DNA from: Pleurostoma richardsiae
Taxonomy: Eukaryota > Ascomycota > Sordariomycetes > Calosphaeriales > Pleurostomataceae
Reading direction: 5' to 3'
Assembly (NCBI GenBank): GCA_030052745.1
Contig: JANBVO010000009.1
Location: 186,001-250,000, forward strand
Length of the DNA: 64,000 bases
The position numbers were made by a program, and so were the translations under genes. The notes under the pieces were generated by a model that made no database searches, had not been told where the DNA came from, and was given only the letters and a program-made list of their open reading frames with translations. Shown here one piece after another: positions 57,280 through 64,000 of this stretch (positions are counted from its first letter, which is position 1; each line of letters opens with the position of its first letter).

Positions 57280-59017
57280 CTAAAGATTTAGGAACGGGCG
57301 CCGCACATTTCTCGCGTGCTCCGAGCTCATCACATCCAACTTGACTGCGACTAGCACGCATTCTACCGCACTCTTGCCGCTCTTCGCCCCCTGTATCCTT
57401 AGCCTCCACTGACCTGTTCGCACCACCCATTCCTCACTCTCGCTGGGAACGCTGGAATCGATGCGTCGCCTCTTGCGGTTCAGCGGCAATGTGGGCAATG
57501 ACTGGGGCAACGCACTCGTCTCCACGCTGGCTTCACTAGATGGCCCAGAGGATGGAGTGGCGACGTCGTCTGCGTTACCTGGGCCTGACGTCACATGCTC
57601 TGTGTAGGGATAACCGTCCAGGGTGATGCTCGTCTCCGGCTCTAAGACGATGTGCACCAGATCCTCACTTAGAGGGGTATTTCCTGGCGTGGCGGGCTGA
57701 CTGGACGCTCCACCCGAAGTCATGAGCAGACCGAGCGGCTGCGTTGTCGGCGGCAGGTTCAACTTGGTAGCTATAACCTCGAACAGACGGGCGATCCTGG
57801 CTCGCGCATCGCGGAAGAACTCGGCGCGCCGGGAGGCGAGATAGACCTTGGTTGCCTCATTGTCGATCTCGAGAACTAGTTCGGCAGGCTTGTCGTCGAC
57901 GAAGGGTCGTGCATAATTGACCCAGCCAGCAAGCGAGTCGGTGATAGTCGGCTCACAAGCTACTGAAATGCCGGATTTCAGAATGTCTCCAAGGCGCACC
58001 GCGATTTCCTCGCGCCTACGGGCCTGGTTGAAGGATAATGAGTGAGGAATGAGCTTCTGCTCGATCCCCTTGAAATTAAAATACTTGCAGTCACGCAACA
58101 GACTTGCGCGGTGCGCCTCGTTGCGGATGTGCAGGGGATAGCCGCGTAGAAGATGGAGAAGCTCGGCAAATATCTCCGCGGAGCGATTGGGGACGGACGG
58201 CGGGAGGATGGACGGCGGTCGGATCAATCCTTCACGATCAAGGCCCGGGAATAGATCCTCCGGCGAGGAGAAGAAGATGGCGAAGCCGAGGGAGAAGAAA
58301 TTGGGGCTGTTGCCGGGCTCCTGGAAGAGGTCACGGGGGATCTGGAACTCATGATGGCCGATGGACATGAAAATGGATTCCTCATGGAGCTGCGAAATCA
58401 GCTTCGGGACTGTTGTAGCCGTGTCAGTGAGTGCCTAGAAATCCCCTCGGTTTGTAAGGCTACCATACGGCTGTAAAACTGGGCGTCTGCAAAGAGTCTC
58501 ACGAAGTGGGTGCCGTCTCGTGGCTGTACATGGTAGCCTTGCAGGTGCAGGGAGATGTCCCTGAAGGTCAAGGGATCTCTGTCAATGTACAACGTCCGTA
58601 TCGCTGTGGAGATGTCTTCACCACTCTCCTCTGCTTTCTTGATTTGGCATTGGAAGTACTGCGAGAAGTATGACGGAGCTGAGGCGAGTGGTCAGTGAAG
58701 TCTGAAAGTACGGCGGGTGTCCGAGACCATGGGGCTAGAAGAATGGAAAGGCGGGTGATCACACCCGGCCGAGGAAGCGAACGCGACTACGGCAGAAGAG
58801 AAATGACTGGACAGGTAAGTCTCGTACCATCAGATGAGATGGAGGCGCCTGACAGCTTGAACAGCTCGGAGCCAATCTGAATAGGGAAGACACGCTCATG
58901 CGGCAGGATCCGCGGGATTTTGGAGATGAGTTGGATGGACGATGACTGAGGGGGCTGGCGTGGAGCGACCTGGGGTGTGGCGGGATGGGGTTCGCTCCTG
59001 GCACTGTCTGCAGACAT
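57280..59017 (-). CDS. BTB/POZ (K+-channel-tetramerisation-like) domain protein
   Basis: Three exons on the - strand: 59,017-58,828, 58,678-58,469 and 58,409-57,280; 509 aa. Introns are 149 and 59 bp. A BTB-type fold starts at about residue 35 (RVFPIQIGSELFKLSGASIS, then SYFSQYFQ, IDRDPLTFRDISLHLQGYH and the helix VRLFADAQFYSLPKL). A second, similar unit (HHEFQIPRDLFQ to FAELLHLLRGYPLHI, then RASLLRDCKYFNFKGIEQKL) lies at about residues 150-260, so the protein looks like a tandem BTB protein. The C-terminal third holds a Ser/Pro-rich linker and a basic RKRRRIDS motif that could be a nuclear signal. The function is unknown; adaptor or transcription-related roles are possible. The splice sites give unbroken BTB strands. 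Confidence 0.78.
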
Positions 59018-60198
59018 TATGACCGCTGTTGTTCACTGCTGCTGCTGCTACCGTGCTTGTGATGTCCTGGCCGCCTTTCTTCTCATCAGAACTTGCTGTC
59101 AGCTCCGGGCTGATGTCAGCGTGACACGCAAGGAGCACCGGCGCTGTTCCGGTTAAGTCACGGCGCCATTGGCATACAAGACAAATACAGGCAAACCAGC
59201 AGTTGTGATGAAGATATAGAAAAGCGTGCAAAGACTGTAGGAGTCAATGGCAACCAAACCAGCGGGTTGCGATCTTTGTGTCGGCTGGTGGTCGTGCCGC
59301 TTGTCAGCATTCCTGGCAGCCAGAGGAGCCTACGTAGCTGGTGTTGAATGGGCTGGAAGTTTGCTTACGCCGATAACTTTTAGTTATGATAGATTATGTA
59401 ATTCACAGGACCTGATACTTAGGTAAGTAGGTACCTGAGATACCTTACCTAACTTATCAACCTACCTACTACGTAACGTCCTTTATACGCTTATATCTAA
59501 GTACCTTACCTTAGTATTCGAAAAGCGTAAGGTACTGAGGTAGCAAGACCTAGGTACATACGTTAGGCAAGGTCAGCTATCTATAGCTGACAACGGTTGC
59601 TGCTTGCTGCCATGATCGCTTCCCACTGAAGTAATACCTACCTGCCTGCCTAGGTACGATAGTTTAGTAGTATCCCAAATCTAGGCAGGTACCTAAGGAA
59701 GGTAGGCTGGCACATAGAGACTGATGAACTGACGTTCATGTTAGATATAGGTCCGTACACCGAAAAAAACTTATGTATTCCGTACTGAGTAGGTAGGTCG
59801 ATACTTAGCTAAGGTAGGCAAACCTGTCTCTCTAGGTACTGAGTATGCGGTCTTGGACCCCCTTGGCCGTGTGAGATTAACTGGCCGCTCAACAGCGAAC
59901 AGAGCATGCAGCAGCACCAAGCACGGATGTCTTGGCTTAAGCTCTCCTGGTGTTCACGGCTTCTAGGCATAATGAGCAGCAAGCTCTGCGGAGAGTGAAG
60001 GGGAGTAATACTTCCCTCCTCCGTACAGACGATGGTGCAATGAGAAGTCCGTGAATAGCCACCCTTTGTGATTACAACCCAACACGTCCGCCTTGTCTTC
60101 GACGGTCTTCAGGGACCTTGGTAATCAGACAACGTGAAGGTCGCAAACCACACAAATACAAATCCATGGCAGGCGAGTGACGATCTCGCTACCGGTCT
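59018..60198. other. Gene-free region between BTB gene and DBP6
   Basis: About 1.2 kb with the BTB promoter and the DBP6 3' end. Its middle is the largest TAGGTACCTA cluster (own entry). A CAGCAG-type short run lies at about 59,036-59,050. Confidence 0.55.
59415..59840. repeat. TAGGTACCTA-type motif cluster (largest)
   Basis: About 425 bp dense in GGTACC/CCTAGG motifs, for example TAAGTAGGTACCTGAGATACC, CCTACCTGCCTGCCTAGGTAC and AGGCAGGTACCTAAGGAAGG. No coding frame runs through it. Confidence 0.88.
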
Positions 60199-62745
60199 TC
60201 ACTTTCTTTGCCTCATCTCCCCAGCCTCTTGGCCAAGCTTCTCCAATGCTGCCTCATATTCTGCGACACGCTGTTGGTCAAACATCCCTCCATTTTCGTC
60301 TTTAAGTCTCACGAGGTTGACCTTGCTAGCGCGCTCAATCGTCACGCTGCCATCACCGCCTTTGACCTGGCCCGCTATCGCGGGCCAGAACCAGCCGGCT
60401 TCTGTCTTGGTAAATAGTGTCCAGGCGTGTCCTGTACCGCCAGCCCGCGCCGTTCTCCCAACGCGATGGACGTAAGATGCGACGCTCGTAGGCATGTCAT
60501 AGTTGATGACATGATCGAGATTGGGGAGATCGACACCACGGGCAACAAGATCAGAAGCGACGAGGATACGGATCTTTCGCGACGCAAAAGCGCGCAAAGT
60601 CCTTCGACGCTGTGACGTCCGCGTAGTTGAGGTCAGGGTTCCCACAAGATCCCCAAGGTGCGGTGCAAGAAGGGAGACGAGACGAGAAAGTCTCAGAGCC
60701 GTCTCGTTGGATTTTGTGAAGATGAGAGCCGTTGTCTGGAAAGATCGCCGGTGCGACTTATGTGAAGCAACCGGAAATGTCGCTTCATCGTCATCGGCGG
60801 CGGAGCTGGAGTCCGAGTCTGTGTCGGAGGAGAAGGAGGAATGGGAATCAGCGGCAGCGATGGCGGTCTTCGGGACAGCATTGACTTCTGGATTAGGAAT
60901 CTCAGTAGCCATGTGAACGCTACTGAGTAGGTCCACAAGGTACAGAGGCTTGAGGCTGGTGTCTCGGACCTTGATGGCTGATTCTTTGAGTAGTGCCGGA
61001 AGGACGTGCTCTGATGAACTCCCTGCTCCATTTTCGTCCGTCTTCGCGCCTTCCAGGACTATAAGCTTCGGTCTTCGCAACTTCAAGCTGCTGAGAAGAC
61101 TCAGGTCTCGAGTCATTGTTGCGCTGAGCACAACCTTTTGAACGCCAGTTTTATTTGAAGCTGGGGCCACCGGAGTATCTGGCACATCGACTTTCAGTCG
61201 ATCTGTCACAATCTCGAGCCACTTCTGGAAGCTCTGTGCCAGGAGTTTATCGGCCTCATCCACCACTAACCACCGTACATAGTCAAGCGTGAAACCGGGC
61301 GTGAGGTTGATGTGGTCGACCAGCCTTCCAGGCGTACAAATTAAAATGTCCACTTTTGGGATATGGCCGATGACATGATCAGGCAGCGCCGTTGTTGATG
61401 TGTTGATATTTGCATCCGGCTCCAGATCATCCAAGTCACGACTCTTGAATCGCTCATGGAGAATATAGCGATGGACAGCCGGATCGTAACGTTGCTCTTC
61501 CTCCATTAAAGCGTATTGTTCATGCTTGAATGCCTGGCTCCCCATAGAAATCCCGATTTTGACACGCTTGCGGCCAGAAGCAGAGAATGCCTGAGCGCAG
61601 GCTTCACAGGCGTCTTGGGCCTGTCGAACGAGCTCCCGCGTAGGGACGACAATCACGCCGCGTAATCTTGTGGCAACACCTTCGCTAATATCTCGGACCA
61701 TTGGAAGCACATACGCAAGCGTTTTGCCCGACCCTGTAGCCGCCGAGATGACCAAATCACCCTGCTTGTCCGCGGAGGGCATCAGGAATGGGATGGCTGC
61801 AGTCTGGACGGCAAACGCTTCTTTATAGCCCTTGCCTTCCAGCACTTTTGCGGCTTCCGAGCTTACTCCTAGGCCGATGAAAGACGCTGTCTTGTCTGGT
61901 GGTACACGAGTCGGAGCTGCAAGCCACTGGGGCAACGTCTCATAAATTGGTCTCGATGTGTCAGTTGGGACAGCCTCGGGCTGAGGAAGGGGCTGCAAAC
62001 CATGCAGTTCCTCGAGCTCTAGGATGACGTCCTGTGACCCAAAACCAGCCTCAGAAGGTCCATCCTGCATCTCTGACACAAGAGCCTTATTGACTGAACT
62101 CCTCATAGACTTCTCCTTCTTCATCAAGATTGTCCTATGTCTCTTGGATATGGTGTCCAAGTCGGTAGCCTGCGGGGTTGCTTGTTCCATCGCGCCTTTT
62201 TGCTTCCTCTCCATCCTTTCTTTTCTTCCCTCTTCCGCATGGTCTTGACGCATATCAGAGCCCACTGCCATTCCTGAGTTTAGCTCAGGAGGCGCAGCAT
62301 GGAGCTGCCTGCCTGTGTCGCGACCCTGGGCGGCCGCCTTGCAAGACCTGAGGCTCTTCCTCGACCGCCGGATACTGGTGGTATCTGCGTCGAATTTGTC
62401 GGTTGCGACCTCGGCTAAAATTTCCTTGGTTTTCTCCTTGTTTTCTTCTGCCTTCAGGTTCTTACCATATACGCCTCCGTTTTCGGTCTCATGATTCGGC
62501 TCTCTAGTCTGCTTCTGGCCGATAGGACCATTGTCGATGTCTTTTAGCTTGCGCTTTTTTGAAGATTGAATCGGTGAGGTTTCCCACTTATCTGCATCGA
62601 AGATTATCTTCTTGGATACAGATGGTTGACCATTAGAGGAGGGACTTGTTGGCGCGCGTGCATCAAGCCGTTGAGGAAGATGATGATGAAGCGCCGCACC
62701 CCCGGATTTGCTCGTTCTGAGAGGCGGGATGTATCGCGCATACAT
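60199..62745 (-). CDS. DBP6: DEAD-box RNA helicase Dbp6-like (60S ribosome assembly)
   Basis: Single exon, 848 aa. Residues 1 to about 300 are a charged, Lys/Glu-rich N-terminal extension. The helicase core carries all the motifs: Walker A AATGSGKT (about 335), Ia PTRELV (about 366), Ib TPGRLVDH, DEAD motif VDEADK (about 494), SAT (about 540), a RecA2 part with SDLVARGVDLPNLDHVINYD and the arginine-finger motif HRVGRTARAG (about 757). A Ser/Asp-rich insertion interrupts the second RecA domain at about residues 625-650. The long N-terminus and the LKLRRPKLIVLEG region fit Dbp6, needed for early 60S assembly in the nucleolus. Other ribosome-assembly DEAD-box proteins remain possible. Confidence 0.86.
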   Translation of the reverse strand: MYARYIPPLRTSKSGGAALHHHLPQRLDARAPTSPSSNGQPSVSKKIIFDADKWETSPIQSSKKRKLKDIDNGPIGQKQTREPNHETENGGVYGKNLKAEENKEKTKEILAEVATDKFDADTTSIRRSRKSLRSCKAAAQGRDTGRQLHAAPPELNSGMAVGSDMRQDHAEEGRKERMERKQKGAMEQATPQATDLDTISKRHRTILMKKEKSMRSSVNKALVSEMQDGPSEAGFGSQDVILELEELHGLQPLPQPEAVPTDTSRPIYETLPQWLAAPTRVPPDKTASFIGLGVSSEAAKVLEGKGYKEAFAVQTAAIPFLMPSADKQGDLVISAATGSGKTLAYVLPMVRDISEGVATRLRGVIVVPTRELVRQAQDACEACAQAFSASGRKRVKIGISMGSQAFKHEQYALMEEEQRYDPAVHRYILHERFKSRDLDDLEPDANINTSTTALPDHVIGHIPKVDILICTPGRLVDHINLTPGFTLDYVRWLVVDEADKLLAQSFQKWLEIVTDRLKVDVPDTPVAPASNKTGVQKVVLSATMTRDLSLLSSLKLRRPKLIVLEGAKTDENGAGSSSEHVLPALLKESAIKVRDTSLKPLYLVDLLSSVHMATEIPNPEVNAVPKTAIAAADSHSSFSSDTDSDSSSAADDDEATFPVASHKSHRRSFQTTALIFTKSNETALRLSRLVSLLAPHLGDLVGTLTSTTRTSQRRRTLRAFASRKIRILVASDLVARGVDLPNLDHVINYDMPTSVASYVHRVGRTARAGGTGHAWTLFTKTEAGWFWPAIAGQVKGGDGSVTIERASKVNLVRLKDENGGMFDQQRVAEYEAALEKLGQEAGEMRQRK

Positions 62746-63125
62746 AGTGGTAGATAGCTATGTGCTCATCCCCCGTTGGTGTGTCGTTCGGAAGACCTAG
62801 AATGTCACACACAGTGCGTCGAGCCATAGGAGGTAAACTCGAGTGTCAAGAACTTTGAGCTTGAGCGTTTATTGCCGCATTTCACCGCCTTCTTATCGTT
62901 ATCGCTCCGGAGACTTGAGAGGTCTTTACTCTAGCACGTCGCACCTGAGCTCTTGCACATCGGGAGCAGAGAAAGCTCGCATGCGGCGCCTTTGATGCTG
63001 GAGTCTTTGTGTTGCCCTTGAGCCTGGTAAGAGTGTGTTTGTCCCTTTTGTAATTCCCTGCGCTTACTGTTGAATTGTCATCGGAGACAGATGGATGGCC
63101 GACCTGGCCTGCACCTCATTCCAAG
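62746..63125. promoter_or_regulatory. Bidirectional upstream region of DBP6 and GPI3
   Basis: 380 bp between divergent start codons, so a shared promoter region. A GCTCTTGCACATCGGGAGC-like near-palindrome is visible at about 62,950. An ATG at 63,091 is out of frame with GPI3 and would open an upstream reading frame of some 50 codons. Confidence 0.5.
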
Positions 63126-64000
63126 ATGCGGCGCACGTACAATATCGCCATGGTCAGCGACTTCTTCTTCCCGCAGCCAGGCGGCGTCGAGAGCCACATC
63201 TACCAGCTCTCTACAAAGCTCATCGACCGCGGGCACAAGGTCGTTGTTATAACGCACGCATATGAGGGGAGAACTGGCGTCCGATATCTCACCAACGGCC
63301 TCAAGGTGTATCATGTTCCCTTCCTCGTCATCTACCGCGCCACCACGTTTCCGACGGTCTTCTCATTCTTTCCCATATTCCGCAACATCATCCTCAGAGA
63401 ACAAATCGACATTGTTCATGGGCATGCATCTCTCAGCAGCCTCTGCCACGAAGCAATTCTGCATGCCAGGACCATGGGCCTTCGTACTGTCTTCACAGAT
63501 CACTCGCTCTTTGGCTTTGCTGATGCTGCAAGTATTCTGGCAAACAAGCTTCTGAAGTTCATCCTGAGTGATGTCGATCATATAATCTGTGTCAGTCATA
63601 CTTGGTAAATTCCCCCACCCAATCCAGCGCTGAGCCGGAAGAAGGAGTCATAGCGTAGCTGACACTGCGGGCAGTAAAGAGAACACAGTCCTGCGCGCTT
63701 CATTGGACCCTCTCATGGTCTCAGTCATACCGAATGCAGTTGTCGCAGAGAACTTTAGGCCGCTGTCATGCTTGACCGATCGACCAGCCCAGGGCTTTGG
63801 TCAAGATTCACCACCAGCACACCGCCTCGGCCAAAACGACACCATCACCATCGTCGTCATCTCCCGTCTCTTCTATAACAAGGGGACCGATCTACTCACG
63901 GCGGCCATACCCCGTATCTTAGAGAATCATCCGAATACCCGTTTTATAATTGCCGGGTCGGGCCCCAAGGCGATCGACTTGGAGCAGATGATTGAGCAGA
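63126..64000 (+). CDS. GPI3: GPI-GlcNAc transferase catalytic subunit (PIG-A/Gpi3), 5' part only
   Basis: Exon 1 is 63,126-63,604 and exon 2 starts at 63,675 and runs off the window end; the 70-bp intron is GTAAAT...GGCAG with a GCTGAC branch. The protein starts [20 protein letters not shown], followed by [33 protein letters not shown] and, in exon 2, [15 protein letters not shown], the start of the second Rossmann domain of a GT4-type glycosyltransferase. The enzyme adds GlcNAc to phosphatidylinositol on the cytosolic face of the ER, the first step of GPI-anchor synthesis. About 268 residues are visible; the C-terminal membrane helix is missing. The ATG at 63,126 is the first in frame; the frame extends upstream only with a TTG. 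Confidence 0.94.

Noticed and set aside
1-64000. CRISPR arrays, bacterial operons or a biosynthetic gene cluster
   Set aside because: The window is eukaryotic; there are no spaced direct repeats, no polyketide/NRPS/terpene genes and no co-directional functional cluster.

Overview
The window reads as nuclear DNA of a filamentous ascomycete (Pezizomycotina), most likely a Sordariomycete. The genes carry short GT-AG introns, mostly about 50-150 bp, with recognisable branch sites such as GCTAAC or GCTGAC. The protein set is typical of that group (alpha-tubulin, Cut12 domain protein, Ede1, Lhs1, Dbp6). One block of repeats looks heavily mutated by RIP (repeat-induced point mutation): strong CpA/TpG loss with CpG kept. 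No name below the class level can be given safely.

Region 1 (1 to about 14,380) is an AT-rich, RIP-degraded block without host genes. It holds two copies of one Ty3/gypsy chromovirus family, one inside the other. The outer copy lies on the + strand; its 5' end is outside the window and it ends with a 294-bp LTR at 13,827-14,120. It was split by an inner, complete-length copy on the - strand (2,053-10,137). The inner copy has two 294-bp LTRs and a 5-bp target duplication. A third, less mutated solo LTR (2,842-3,188, with its own 5-bp duplication) sits inside the inner copy. All are fossils.

Region 2 (about 14.4-64 kb) is ordinary gene-dense host DNA with balanced base composition. In order it holds: DPH3 (+), a small putative mitochondrial membrane protein (+), APS3 (-), frataxin (+), EDE1 (-), alpha-tubulin (-), a BRD8-like bromodomain protein (-), a small coiled-coil protein (+), a secreted aspartic protease (-), LHS1 (-), a predicted F-box-like protein (-), a GNAT acetyltransferase (+), the divergent pair RPS5 (-)/RPS25 (+), the ADP/ATP carrier (+), CENP-X/MHF2 (+), a GPI-type cupredoxin protein (+), a cytochrome b5-like heme-binding protein (-), a Cut12-domain protein (+), a BTB-domain protein (-), DBP6 (-) and the start of GPI3/PIG-A (+), which runs off the end.

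Most of these are unlinked housekeeping functions: translation, Fe-S supply, endocytosis, ER folding, kinetochore/spindle pole, and GPI-anchor synthesis. I see no biosynthetic cluster, defence island or operon-like system. The gene-poor gaps carry a recurring TAGGTACCTA-type palindromic, low-complexity motif. The items that deserve a second look are the nested chromovirus block, a 7-nt microexon in RPS5, the TAGGTACCTA clusters and two uncharacterised small genes. Exon coordinates were worked out by hand from splice signals and conserved protein sequence; no database search was run.
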